Shown here: positions 47,350 through 61,732 of the stretch, piece after piece
Position numbering within the stretch: the first letter of the stretch is position 1
Layout of the letters: every line of letters starts with the position of its first letter
Origin: Entoloma clypeatum
Taxonomy: Eukaryota; Basidiomycota; Agaricomycetes; Agaricales; Entolomataceae
NCBI GenBank assembly: GCA_963565915.1
Contig: OY751493.1
Coordinates: 558,001-622,000 of the forward strand
Length of the DNA stretch: 64,000 nucleotides
Direction: 5' to 3'
Made by a program: the position numbers and the translations under genes
Notes under the pieces: model-generated
Databases searched by the model: none
What the model saw: only the letters and a program-made list of their open reading frames with translations
Told to the model about the DNA's origin: nothing

Positions 47350-48843
47350 TTATTTCTTATCGTGGAGCGCCTCCACGTCCGGATCCCCCGCGACACCGCC
47401 CATCGCGACCGTCGTCGCATCTGTCTCATCAGACCACTGGGTGGTCCCTGGGCCTGTGGAGGCGAACTGCATCCGGCTGTGCACGCTCTTGGCCACTTCC
47501 GCCGCGTCCCAGACGGATTTTTGGAGTTTGACAAGGACGATGATGAGGGTTGGGTATATGCCCTGCCATAAGATGGATTAACGCTGAACAGAGGAGAGAT
47601 TTGAGGCTTACCATCGCTTGTTGGATGACGGAGTTGACGACGTTGAATGCAGTGAGGCCCGTATACGTCAGTTTTGCGCCGTAGATGGGCACGGCTTGAA
47701 GAGTCTGGGGGGGGTTGGGAATGATGATGATGATGGTCAGTTCAGGCAGTGTCCCAACGTTGAAATGGCGTGAAGATTTACGTATAGCACGATGTAGACG
47801 AACCCCGACTCGAGGACGAGAATAAGGAGCTTCTCGACTTGCGTTGATTTTCGCTCCCCACCGAGAAACTTTGCCATGGTTCGTCGGTGTTCCCTGATGT
47901 TGTAGTAGTAAGGTTCAGTTTATGTTGCATCTTTTGCGAGCGAGCAGGGAAACACACCAAGTTTGGTACGCAACCAGCGATGTGCAGAAGATATTCGTCA
48001 CGTATGACAACGTGTAACTTGAGGTATCGGCCCTGGAGCAGACCTTTGCGCCGACAGAGGCAGCGGAGGGCGTCAAATCATTGATGGCCCAGTGGGTCCT
48101 CAAATCACAGCCGAGTTCGAATAAAGCAGCAACTAGGTTGGTTGAAGTTAGAAATGGCACAGCATTCATTGAAGATGTGAACGACATGCCAAGGGATCCC
48201 ACCCATGTGGCGATCGGTATCGCAACCCATTTTCGATGCCCGAAGCATATCGTCCACGTTCTCCACACGACGACCGAGTCACCGAGATTTAGCTGAAAGA
48301 AAAATTTAGCCTTTATCAGCGGCCCGCGAGCGGTCATCTCGGCCACGACAATCGCTCACCATGAAGATGAACAGCATTTCTCCTGTCCACACCAGTTTTT
48401 TCAGCTCCTCGTCCGCTTGGTCCAGCTTTGCCTGGAGGTCCGTCTGTTCTGGATGATTGATCAAGACGAGTTGCATGCGCCTGACGAGGTCGGACACGTC
48501 CAAACAGAGGAATACCGTCCCTCCTAAGAACATGAGAATGGCAACGAGTAAGAGGTAGATGTTGGACCCCCGCGTCTTGAACTGATGTTGACTGAAAGTA
48601 TCTCGTTTGGGGGGGGGGCAAACGTATGACTTGTTACATTGAAGCGAGCTTACAACAGGATAGTGACCAGGACGGTCATCAAGATAAGATATATACCTGC
48701 CCTTACGCGTCATTTTTTGTTCCATCCTGCATCACAGAGCATTGGTGGGCCGTACCGTAACAGATTGCTTCAGGGACAATCCGGGCAACCTTCAAGGTCC
48801 AATCTTGCCCGAGGTCCAATAGCACTTCGGCATTGCTTGACAT
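47350..48843 (-). CDS. Multi-pass membrane protein T (unclassified mushroom family)
   Basis: It starts at 48843 (MSSNAEVLLDLGQDWTLKVA) and stops TAA at 47350-47352, with about six introns. Hydrophobic blocks include YLLLVAILMFLGGTVFLCL, ILMTV-type helix 1, VVVWRTWTICFGHRKWVAIP, VYIVLYV-type segments and IYPTLIIVLVKLQKSVWDAA near the end, giving roughly six or seven helices. The block VWTGEMLFIFM followed by LGDSVVVWRTW is conserved in the tandem paralogue at 49873-51398. The C-terminal tail is hydrophilic and presumably cytosolic. The layout resembles fungal seven-helix receptor-like proteins, but no receptor family signature is seen, so the function is open. Confidence 0.7.
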
Positions 48844-49872
48844 GATCACAGGAGCCTGAGGGCTGCCAGCAGGGGGGGAATAATCGAGGGACGGCGGGGT
48901 GGTGGGAGAGACGAGAGTTTGTGGGGCTTGGCAGTGCAAAAAAGACAGCGGGTGAGGGACTTTTCCGCTCGGGAGAACCTTCTCGGGGTTAGTCAGGAAT
49001 AACTCCGGGACTTACCTATTTTGTTGAATCATGAGGATCATGGTGTGCATGTGGATGAGCGCTGGCGCTGAAGCTTGAAGAGGAAGTCAAGGGTCGTCTC
49101 AATAGCTAGGCTGGTCATCATTCAGTCCAGCAAAGTCCGAGGCATCGGCTACGTGGGAATGATCCCAACAAGGTAAAATTCAATGGGAGAAACCCCTAGA
49201 AACCCTGAGCAACTTACCCGAATTCGCGCAAACCCACCTCAGCCAGCCACAGAATCCACATCCGTCGTGCATTCGTAGGTAGCTAGGCGCACACTGAAAC
49301 CAGAAGCAGCTCAGTGAGCGGGTCGCATCAACGATAATCTTGCGACAGCCTAGTATATATATGCGTAGAGCATCATTATACACTTACTTATAGAGACTAG
49401 GCCTGTTATCGATTCATTAGTAAAGTATTTGATGGGCCGCAGGCCTGGGCCACAGAACACAAATACAATCTCCAGCCTGTGCGCCATGCACCAGGCCCAG
49501 TGCAGGGTCGCCCGACGAACGATGATCAGGTTGGTTCGCAGTGCGCACATCGGCGCTTGCTTGAAGCATCCAGGTTTCGATTTCAACTTACAGGGCCGTC
49601 TGCCTTCAGAGATCCAACTGTCATCGATCGTCAGTCAACCATCCGTTTTGTGAGCCTGAGTATTGTATGGGCCAGACCGTTCCAGAAGGCACCATTGATC
49701 ATCTGGAAGCCCCTATCTCTCGTAAGGCGGCAGACTCACCGTATGCCCACGACCTCTCATGCCGGGCGTCTAGTCACGTACCATCCCTATGAACAAACAC
49801 CGAGGGCAAAGATTTACTATTTATAATTGCCTCCACTTACAGCGTCATCACGAATACTAAGAAAGAGCGGCA
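48844..49872. other. Intergenic between the membrane paralogues
   Basis: About 1 kb with no supported gene. Open frames at 49180-49826 have no recognisable product. Confidence 0.5.
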
Positions 49873-51398
49873 TTATGAATAAATAATCGGTAACTTTAGT
49901 TGATGCAAGACGTTACGGTTTGCCTCCAAGGCGCCATTTACTTGTCCAGTACGAAGTGTCGTACTATCAGCGTCATTCAAGTTCAAGGATTGGACCATTC
50001 TGTCGGCATCGTGGCTTCTGCGTTCGACGACGGTAGCAAACTGCAAGCGGCTGCAATGAATACTGCTCGTAACTTCGTTGGTATCCCACAAGGACTTTTG
50101 CAACTTGACAAGGACAATAATCAATGTGGGATAGATGCCCTTGAGTTGATAAAATGTCAGAGTCGGCAGATATGCAGATCAGGGTGGCGGAACTTTACCA
50201 TGGTTTGTTGAATGATTGCATTGAAGACGTTGGAGAAAACTAATCCTTTAGATGACAGTTTCGCACCCAGAATCGGGACAGCTTGCGTTGTCTGAAAAAT
50301 GAACTGACGTCAATCGGATAGCTATCCTGTATGTATAATGCTCGATCCTCACATTCAATAATATGTATACAAAACCCGACTCAATGACGAGGACCAACAG
50401 CTTTTCGGCCTGTGTCTTCCTCCGCGCAGCCCCGAGGTAATTTGACAAGGCTTTTCGGTATTGCCTAACGAGGGCGAACCGTCAAATCAAGAGATGGATC
50501 GCATAGTAATAACTAACCACGTTTGGTACGCGACGAGCAAGGTACAGATGACGTTGGTGATATACGACAGGATAAAACTCGCCATATCGGAATGCTTGCA
50601 GATTTCCGCTCCAACGGGGGATGTAGAGAGTGAGATATCCCATGCGGCCCATTTGGTCTCGACATTACAGCCAAGTTCGAACACAGCGGAAACTAGAAAA
50701 AAAAAAGAGACAATCAGCTCCTATCAGCTTCTTGCAATATATATATATATCTTTTTGCTTACAAGCAGATCCTAGCAAAGTAGCAATTGGTATGCCAACC
50801 CATTTTCGACGACCAACGCAGATTGCCCACGTTCTCCAGACCACAACGGAGTCGCCTAGAGAGAGCTACCAGAAAAGCTGTTGAGAAACGCGTTCTGGCT
50901 AATCAGTCACCCACGCACCATAAAGATGAAAAGGATCTCCTCGGTGCGAAATAACGGCGTGGTCGCTTCGTTTGTGCGGTCCAACTTAGCTTGAAGATTC
51001 GTCTCTTCCGGGTGCTCAAGCAACACGATTTGCATGCGTCTGATGAGGTCGGCTATGTCTAAACAGAGAAATATCGTGGCCCCTGCGAACATGAGGACGG
51101 TGACAACCAAGAGGAAGATGTTCGGCCCTCGCATGATAAATCCGTGTCGTCTAGACCGTCCTGTCAATAGATCTATTGGCAGATAAGCTTGAAACAAGAC
51201 TCACGCTAGGATTGTAAAGAGGACGCTCATCAGAATGAGATAGAGACCTGTACTTCTCGTCATTCGAGTCCAGAGTCATTCATTCGTCAAACGACCAGAA
51301 CGGTACACACCGTAACATAGAATTTCAGGGATGATGCGGATAACTTTCAAAATCCAGTCTTGACCGATCTCGTGCAGGACGTCGGCGTTGCTCGACAT
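49873..51398 (-). CDS. Multi-pass membrane protein U (paralogue of T)
   Basis: It starts at 51398 (MSSNADVLHEIGQDWILKVI) and stops TAA at 49873-49875. The order of blocks is the same as in protein T: ILLVVTVLMFAGATIFLCLD, LIRRMQIVLLEHPEETNLQA, LGDSVVVWRTWAICVGRRKW, ETKWAAWDISLSTS, and IVLVKLQKSLWDTNEV near the end. About 60-70% of the aligned block residues are the same by eye, and introns lie at matching places. The tail differs completely from that of T. The two genes form a tandem pair with a 1-kb spacer. The function is unknown; a membrane sensor or receptor is possible. Confidence 0.7.
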
Positions 51399-52504
51399 TG
51401 AGGTGGTTCAGACAGTGAACGGCGACATCAGGCCTTCTGAAACCCAGGTCGCTTTATGAGAGATAATACAATCATCGGGTCCCTGAGCCATTATGTAGCC
51501 TTGTGACGAGCAAACAGTCCTCTTTTCCCAGGTTGGAGCGTCTCTCCGTGAGGCAAGTGCTTGCTTACGGCAGATTGAAGTTCTTTGGTCTCCAAGTTAT
51601 CCCTGAAAAGGTCTCCCTTCGGTGGGAGCCTTATCTCACTTCGTACCGGAAGTTCGAAGACATGATGTTCTGGTAAGGGAGCTGGAGATCAGTCCGAGTC
51701 GGAACTTTTTCACACTTACAAAATAAAGAAAAGTTCGGTTTCGTGCAAGGATGGACTCGAGCGTAAAGGATCCAAAAACCTGAAAATGCACAGACAAACA
51801 GGCCCAAGTTACGGCACTGCGGCCCGGTCCTACCGTCCCCTCTACCCGATGATTCAAGACGACCTGACCACGATGACCGATGGGCCCTTTGACTCGTCTC
51901 TGACGACTCGGAGCTATTCGGAGTCGGCGGTGCGCTCGATCGAAGGACCCAGTCCGTCTGTTGAGAACTCGGTTCAATATCTGTTGTCAGAAGTGACAAG
52001 TGTCGAGCGGGACGTCGTTCAAGCGTTTGAAACGACAACAGGATTCAAGTTCGGCGGATGAGTACTTATTGCATCGATATCGCTTCCTGAACTTATATGT
52101 TCAACGCGGCGGTCCGAGGCTCAAAGATGAAACAGGATGAAGATGTCACGCAGGGTGGCGTCACTTACTATTTGTTTCAAACGATTTGACTCGGACACGG
52201 CCCTGGTGGTCGAAATACCATAGTATGTGAATGTAAAAAGTTCGGGCAGCTAGCTACTGATACAGGACTCCACATGCGTTAGATTTACAATACCTGTCGA
52301 AAGTTGGTATATGTGATGTCTAGTCAAGTTTTACGAAGACAACCCTTCTGAACACCTGGTACGACGCCCTGAGGGGCTTCCGAGAGTTTCATGGTGGCTT
52401 TTGGCCTCGACTTTAGTAACAGGAGGCTCTACGAGATCTGTGGATTGGAAGGAACCGACAGTCTGGCCAATCTGGAACGGCCGCTTCGAAGGAGGTCTCG
52501 TGCT
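51399..52504. other. Intergenic, nothing recognised
   Basis: Overlapping open frames lie on both strands at 51631-52061 (91 aa plus strand, 135 aa minus strand). Neither resembles a known protein or shows supporting splice structure, so neither is called. Confidence 0.45.
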
Positions 52505-53998
52505 CTAGACGATCTTGGCGCGTGCCTTCACGGCGTTGACAAAAGCTTTCAAGTGGATATCGCCACAACGAAGCTCTTGCAACTTGGGACATGGAAGGAG
52601 GACAGGGGAACCGTTAAGAGGCGTAGCAAGGGCGTTAAAGGCATTATCTGAGTCATTGGTATTTGAAAGGTGTAGTCGTCTCAATTCATTGAATTCGTTG
52701 AGAAAGCGCGAGAAAGCGGACTGGTTGGCATGAATCCCGTCGAGAGACAGGGTGTGGATGAAGGTCAAAGGGATGAAACCAGAGGGAGAGTATGATGACG
52801 TGGATGTCAAAGGTTCCCTTTGTCCTGTTGAGAACCATTCCAAGATCGGGGTGGCATCGGGGCTACTCCCTTCATAATCCATTGAAAAACATTCCAGGGT
52901 TAGCTCTTCGAGAGTTGGAAAGGAAAACAAAGAAAGAAGGTGAAGCGCATAGTCAACGTCGGTGAATCCTAGCGTAAAACGTTTCAAGCCTCGTAATTGA
53001 ATTTCTTGTCGTGATATTGAAGATGTGTTCCCGAATAGCGAGGCTGAACTCGCGTCAACAGGAGGGACGTCGATTCTTGGTCCTCGCCCGATTATGGAGA
53101 GTTGCCGAAGCTCAGGGCTCGCGCAGAGCATCTCAACAAACTCGTGGATCGTAGGCGCGACATCGCAAGCGAGGTACTTGAGCTCGAGAACAGTAAGATT
53201 GCGCCATGCCAAAGATGATCCTGCCCAATCTACATGAACCCCGATCAATTCGACTTCCCGTAATTTCTCAAATCCCAAACCACCGAACAGCGTGATAGGA
53301 TGTCCCATTGCAACCGGCGAAAACACAGCATCCTTGGATGCGAAGTAAGCGTTACAGCGTGATAGAGATATGGTTTCCAACATCGGTGCTTGTCGGACCC
53401 GGCGTGTGTGGACTAGGAATGCGTATATGGGCATCCATGTGTCTGATAGAAGCTGGAAATGACACCATCTCTTGACATGATTTAGGAGGAGGCGTAACAT
53501 GAGGTCCATGTCGGTGTAGCGAAGCCCATGTGCGTGTTCAGCTAGCTCCCAGTCCCATGACGGGTCGCGCAAGTCGAGAAGAATATCGAGGGGATACGAC
53601 CCGGACCTTTGCAGGAACGTGACAGCAAGAGAGAGTTGGCCGTAGGAAATCGGGAATGTGAGAAGGATCTTGGTCCATAGGCCCCTGGTGGAGATCGCAA
53701 CGTGCCTCCAGCGAGCACACACCTGCGACAAGGTGACTGAAGTCATGATAGTATCATATTGGTCGTCAATGTCATACACAACAGTCAGGAATATCGTCGC
53801 AAGTATTTCATGTGTCAAATGGTGGAGAGGAAGGTGACGAAACGGCGCAGGGATGCCGAATAGTCTTGTAGCGTCTATCGACACCGAAGTACGCTTTTCG
53901 TAAGCCAGATGTTGATGAACCACCTGGGCCATGCACCTTGCAGTCCCTAAGACCTGCAGATGAGTGAAGAGAAGGACTGATTTACAGATAAAATTCAC
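52505..53998 (-). CDS. F-box / leucine-rich-repeat protein
   Basis: One uninterrupted 497-residue frame. The real start is probably an internal Met (MAQVVHQHLAYEKRTSVSID, about 53932). The F-box-like part is PLHHLTHEILATIFLTVVYD followed by LSQVCARWRHVAISTRGLWT, the form very common in Agaricomycetes. The remainder alternates short hydrophobic strands and helices (LREVELIGVHV, LTVLELKYLAC, LRQLSIIG, LEELTLECFSM, LRRLHLSN, LQELRCGDI), which is the pattern of irregular leucine-rich repeats. Expected role: substrate receptor of an SCF ubiquitin ligase; the target is unknown. It has no intron, unlike most genes here. Confidence 0.8.
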   Translation of the reverse strand: MNFICKSVLLFTHLQVLGTARCMAQVVHQHLAYEKRTSVSIDATRLFGIPAPFRHLPLHHLTHEILATIFLTVVYDIDDQYDTIMTSVTLSQVCARWRHVAISTRGLWTKILLTFPISYGQLSLAVTFLQRSGSYPLDILLDLRDPSWDWELAEHAHGLRYTDMDLMLRLLLNHVKRWCHFQLLSDTWMPIYAFLVHTRRVRQAPMLETISLSRCNAYFASKDAVFSPVAMGHPITLFGGLGFEKLREVELIGVHVDWAGSSLAWRNLTVLELKYLACDVAPTIHEFVEMLCASPELRQLSIIGRGPRIDVPPVDASSASLFGNTSSISRQEIQLRGLKRFTLGFTDVDYALHLLSLFSFPTLEELTLECFSMDYEGSSPDATPILEWFSTGQREPLTSTSSYSPSGFIPLTFIHTLSLDGIHANQSAFSRFLNEFNELRRLHLSNTNDSDNAFNALATPLNGSPVLLPCPKLQELRCGDIHLKAFVNAVKARAKIV

Positions 53999-55129
53999 TC
54001 GCCTGGCTAGGACCTTGGGGAGAAAGTGTCAAGAAACGACTCCAATAAAAAGGGCTAATCTGATACTCGGGGCATGTAATATGACTCGGTACGACACGAT
54101 GGTAAAACTTCCGACGATCAAGTGACTGCAAACGTGCACATCTGCATGTCAAGCGCACAGCGGCAACAACGGGGCACGATGCTCCGAGGGTGTGGATTTC
54201 AATCCGTAATGGGAAATTCAGGTCGCCTCATGCCTGAGAAGTGGGCGCTAAGGGGTGCACAAGGCGGTGATTCGTCCGGTCTGACCGATCTATCACATCT
54301 TGGATATAGTGAATGCGGTGGTAGTACGGGGGATCGCCGAGCTGAGCAAAATCAACTTTCACTCACTCTCGTTGCTCTCGATATTGGCGAAGAGCTCGAT
54401 ATTGAACGAAAAATGTGTACAAGCCCCTTGAATCCGCGGGGGAGACTGGTGATTTAGAATTTTCAGTGTCCTAGCACACCTGTACTGGGTAGCACCAGGT
54501 ACTTACCGAGGGTCGGAAATTTATGGAATCCACACACGCAACACACGCGACAAATCCATCGATACGTTAGCACTTCGTGCAAGCGCCGTGTATTCAGCGG
54601 TGAGCCAGTGGCCCCCAATTCTGTCCCTTCACCGCGGTCGTCCTGTGGGCCTGTTTTGACTCATTCTGGGAGTGTTTTGTTGAGTGGTTCAAGTTGCTGA
54701 CACGTGTAGGAATGTATTTTTGGAACTGCGCCAGCCATCACTGACTGCTGCCAACGCTCACCACTGCGAAACAAGTTAGTTCACTGATGTGTCCGATGTC
54801 CACAGGGTTCACCCATAATACCGCAATCATCCTATATGTGATGACATCTTCAGCCCCCTTTTCAACAAGTTCTTTCCCCCAGGTGGAAATGTCTTTCAGA
54901 GCTGCACAAAGAATTCAAACATCCCTTCGAAGCGTCAATCTCAGTGGCTGGCCCATTATTGACATCCCATCCACATACATGACACGCACAATGGCTACCG
55001 GTACAATACAAGCTTCGACCATTGTCCAAACATCAAACATCCAGGGAATCTTTGGCCTCTCTTCACATTGTCAATGGCGGCCAGCAGCCCTTTCTGTCGA
55101 CTAGCACGCTTTGCCTTCCCCTCGACCAA
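53999..55129. other. Intergenic, nothing recognised
   Basis: About 1.1 kb without a recognisable gene. It ends in the promoter of the next plus-strand gene. Confidence 0.5.
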
Positions 55130-55137
55130 TATATAAT
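55130..55137 (+). promoter_or_regulatory. TATA box
   Basis: TATATAAT, 81 bp before the ATG at 55218, with a pyrimidine-rich leader in between. Confidence 0.55.
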
Positions 55138-55217
55138 GGGTATGTTCGATTCTGTGCTCTGCATAACCGCCTCAGTCAACCATCGCCTCCCACATCCACA
55201 TCTTCCACATCTCACAA

Positions 55218-55922
55218 ATGGCACCCGGAAAAATCCTCTATGACCCCCGCTGCTACGTCGAGAATCTCGACTACAACCTCAAAGAAAAAGCGCCACGCCG
55301 CAACGCCGTCGACCTGACCGCTGCCGGAAAAGTCAGGAGCGACTACTGGCACAAAGGCCTGCCCTCGAAGGCGGTCTCTCGTAACCACTCCCAGTTCCCC
55401 GCCATCCACTTTTTCCCAGCCGACGGTGTAGGGTCCGGCGTCGCACTGACGGAATGCGAGTACACGGAAGGCATCGCCGTACCCGCGCAATCCGTTTTAG
55501 CCTCCCTTCCGCCAACTCTGCACAATATCACATCTGGTGTCTTTTTGATCACTGTAAGTCCGAATTATCTTGCCATGACGTGAAAATGCTAATGAACCGT
55601 CCAGTGGCCCGGATACCAACATTTGAAATGGAGGGAACAAATAGTGTTCGCGCATCCTAATGGCGCCCCTTTGACCATCGCACAAATGGCATCGCAAATC
55701 GCTTACCTCTGGCGTCGATTCTATGACGTAGGTCTGGTCCACCAGTTTCGAAGACCCGCTTTTGACGATTCTTACTTTCAGAAATATCACAAAGATTTCA
55801 ATGGCGATGGAATACAGTTAGGATCCAATGACATCAGCTATAACCACCTCAGACTGCACCAGATTTGGACAAATGACGGCCGTCATTGGCAGGCAGAGGT
55901 GTCTTACATCCAAACTAAATAA
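55218..55922 (+). CDS. Orphan protein, two exons
   Basis: The ATG 55218 opens MAPGKILYDPRCYVENLDYN. A single intron (gtaagtccg ... gtccag, about 55553-55603) joins SGVFLIT to WPGYQHLKWREQIVFAHPNG. The stop TAA is at 55920-55922. The product has about 217 residues, ending in a block with IAQMASQIAYLWRRFYD and WTNDGRHWQAEVSY. A clean intron, a TATA box and balanced composition support a real gene. No signal peptide, membrane helix or known domain is visible. It lies just upstream of the large MITE. Confidence 0.6.
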
Positions 55923-55990
55923 ATTAGCAGAGCTTGAGTCATTGTCGATCGGATATTCATCTATTAAATAGCGAAATGTTTTTTATGAAT

Positions 55991-56635
55991 TAGAGCATAT
56001 TTGCAACAGCCAAAACATCGATTTGAACAAAAATTTGTTGGCTGATGAACCAAATTTTGGTTCGTCCCAATTTGGTTGAGGGTGACACGAGACTGTCACT
56101 TGCCGCCACGCTCATCGCCACGTCGCCTGTTGATCAAACAGCCATCAAACACTGATGGCTGTCCATCAACAATGTCCAGAACCCCCGAGCGACATCCCGA
56201 CATGCTCCCACGCCCTTCCTGCTCCTTAAATCCCACCTCCCTCCACGCCAGGAGCTCCACCTCGTTCCCCCAGCCATATCTATGCCTTACAGCTTGTACT
56301 CCTACCATCAGGTAAGTGATTTTCATTGGGGAATGGACATTAGTACTTCATTTATGCAATATTCTATGCACACAATTTATTAGTACCACTAATCCCCCAA
56401 GGAAGATGGTTTTGTTGTGTCAAATGGTGCCTAATACATATGGTAATCAAATGGAGAACATTTGTATATACTTTCCCTGGAATTTTGCTTAAGTGGACAA
56501 GAAATGGACAAGGAGCACTTCGGCACTTGCGTCTGTCACACTATCCAAATTCGGCATGTGACCTATCCAAAAACGGTCAACAGAAATTTCCACGCCTTTC
56601 AACAGAAATTTGAAACGCGTTGCAAATATGCTCTA
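55991..56635. mobile_element. 645-bp MITE, TAGAGCATATTTGC family
   Basis: The left end TAGAGCATATTTGCAAC begins at 55991; the right end GTTGCAAATATGCTCTA finishes at 56635. The ends read TA|GAGC and GCTC|TA, as in the 100-bp copy at 31794-31893. Inside, AT-rich palindromic blocks (CAAATTTTGGTTC) follow the left end, and no transposase-like frame is present. The shared outer 14 bp and different lengths suggest non-autonomous copies moved by one absent transposase, probably of the Tc1/mariner type given the TA. Confidence 0.75.
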
Positions 56636-56697
56636 TCACCCAAATTTCTTTGGGACGTGGGATGCAAAAAGAGTTTAAATATGGATGGCTGGTGGAA

Positions 56698-56776
56698 GGC
56701 ACTACCCGGGTTCGAACCGGGGTCACGGGAATATTCAGATCAAAATCCCGAGTGATAACCACTACACTATAGCGCC
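56698..56776 (-). tRNA. tRNA-Gln(TTG), with short intron
   Basis: Minus-strand cloverleaf. The acceptor is GGCGCTA/TAGTGCC (one G-T pair). The D arm is GTG/CAC around TAGTGGTTAT. The anticodon stem is CGGGA/TCCCG with a loop beginning TTTTGA, so the anticodon is TTG, and about 8 extra nt after position 37 read as an intron. The T arm is CCCGG-TTCGAAC-CCGGG, perfectly paired. A and B box sequences are intact. Confidence 0.88.
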
Positions 56777-56878
56777 GTACAGTCCGCTATGAATCCATAA
56801 TGAATTGACCGGAAATCCTAAGATCATTTCCTGAATTAGGTTAAAATAAATAAATAAAAATAAAAGAGTTGTGTACGG

Positions 56879-56909
56879 CAAGATCAAATAACTACTGCAC
56901 TATAGCGCC
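56879..56909 (-). pseudogene. Fragment of tRNA-Gln
   Basis: The sequence on this strand begins GGCGCTATAGTGCAGTAGTT and then runs into ATTTGATCTT. It repeats the first ~22 nt of the neighbouring tRNA-Gln and its anticodon-loop TTTGATCT, with the anticodon stem and the whole 3' half missing. It lies 100 bp upstream of the intact gene. Confidence 0.65.
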
Positions 56910-56997
56910 TCTAGTTCATTGAACGAGTAGAATCCCACTACAGAGCTCGCAAAGAATGAAAGCAGGGCCTAGTACGCACAAAAGTCTACTAGCATCT

Positions 56998-60586
<3,589 letters not shown>

Positions 60587-60594
60587 TATATATT
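60587..60594 (+). promoter_or_regulatory. TATA-like box of phosphatase gene
   Basis: TATATATT lies 31 bp before ATG 60625 and 58 bp before ATG 60652. If used, it favours the second or a later ATG as the start. Confidence 0.4.
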
Positions 60595-60624
60595 CCCCAG
60601 ACCCTATTGCTCAACCAGTTCCCC

Positions 60625-61281
60625 ATGGTGTCCTTCAGACCTTCCCCCTCAATGTTCGTATCCAAGGACATGCAAGCCAACCAACTCAGGATAAACTGTC
60701 TTTCACCCATCGACCGACGGAGGCCCCTCACCGCTCTCTGCCCACGCCCCATCCCCAACTCTTACTGGGCGACTCCGCTGCTTCTCGCGTGCGAGTACCC
60801 CTGGACGCCGAAGAACCCGACGCGGCCCAAGCTGGACGCTCTGCTGCGCGCGGGTGTGCGGACGTTCATCGACCTGACCGAGGCAGGCGAGCTGTTGTCG
60901 TACGAGAGCATTTTGTGCGAACGGGCCGCGCTGCTCGGGATAGACACGGGCGTGATAGAGTACCACCGGTTCCCGATCAGGGACAGGTCGCTGCCCGAGT
61001 CGCTCGAGCTGATGTATGACGTCCTGGACGTTTTGCGGGACAATGAGCAGCGTGGCCGTATTAGTGCCGTGCACTGTCGCGGGGGGATTGGGAGGACGGG
61101 GATGGTTATCGGATGTTGGCTGGTCGACAGTGGGCACGCAAGGGACGGAGCGGAGGCGCTGAGCATCATCGGGAGGGAGTGGCAGTCCGTGGAGAAGTGT
61201 AAACGATACCCTCACAGTCCGGAAACAGGCTCCCAGTTCAACTACGTCCTCAATTTCCATCCCAAGGACGTCATGGTCTAA
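60625..61281 (+). CDS. Atypical protein tyrosine / dual-specificity phosphatase
   Basis: Single exon. ATG candidates are 60625, 60652 and 60670; I list the first, but the TATA position makes a later one likely. The P-loop AVHCRGGIGRTGMV carries the HC-x5-R-T signature with the catalytic cysteine and arginine. A plausible general acid lies in YHRFPIRDRSLP. Earlier blocks are PNSYWATPLLLACEYPWTPK and GVRTFIDLTEAGEL. The C-terminal SPETGSQFNYVLNFH resembles the SPQTxxQ segment of CDKN3-like and bacterial-type phosphatases. About 210-219 residues, no signal peptide. The substrate is unknown. Confidence 0.85.
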   Translation: MVSFRPSPSMFVSKDMQANQLRINCLSPIDRRRPLTALCPRPIPNSYWATPLLLACEYPWTPKNPTRPKLDALLRAGVRTFIDLTEAGELLSYESILCERAALLGIDTGVIEYHRFPIRDRSLPESLELMYDVLDVLRDNEQRGRISAVHCRGGIGRTGMVIGCWLVDSGHARDGAEALSIIGREWQSVEKCKRYPHSPETGSQFNYVLNFHPKDVMV

Positions 61282-61732
61282 TCCATCAGTGGTATGTATG
61301 TCTCAATGCACCGCACCCGAATAATTACTGAGGAAACGGACTTTTTGCAGAGCTATCGTCATACTCATCGACATAACCAGCACCGAAGACCACGAGATCT
61401 CAGTCTGGGAGCTAGAACTTGAATGGCATTATCGATTTATCGATTCATGATTTAGAACAGTTTCACAACACCAGGTGCGCAGGACGGCCTACTATTACCC
61501 GCATTTTTCCATAGCATTCCAACAAGTTTTTCTCTACCATCCAAAGCATACGTTTATAGATCTTCTCCACATACATACATCTCGTATACCGTTTCACCTT
61601 TTCCAAGCAAACCATTATTGCGAATGCAGATTTAGAATATCAAAACTAGTCATGCCCATGTCACGCGAGCCTGAAGTCTTTTTTTTGTCACATCCACATC
61701 AAAGCTACCACCACCCACCACCACAAGCTGCG
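61282..61732. other. Intergenic / UTRs
   Basis: A gtatgt ... ttgcag pair just after the phosphatase stop (61291-61350) may be a 3' UTR intron. The rest is the 5' leader of the RS-rich gene. Confidence 0.4.

Noticed and set aside
51631..52061. Overlapping open frames of 135 aa (minus) and 91 aa (plus)
   Set aside because: They oppose each other, neither has a recognisable motif, and there is no promoter or intron evidence to choose one.
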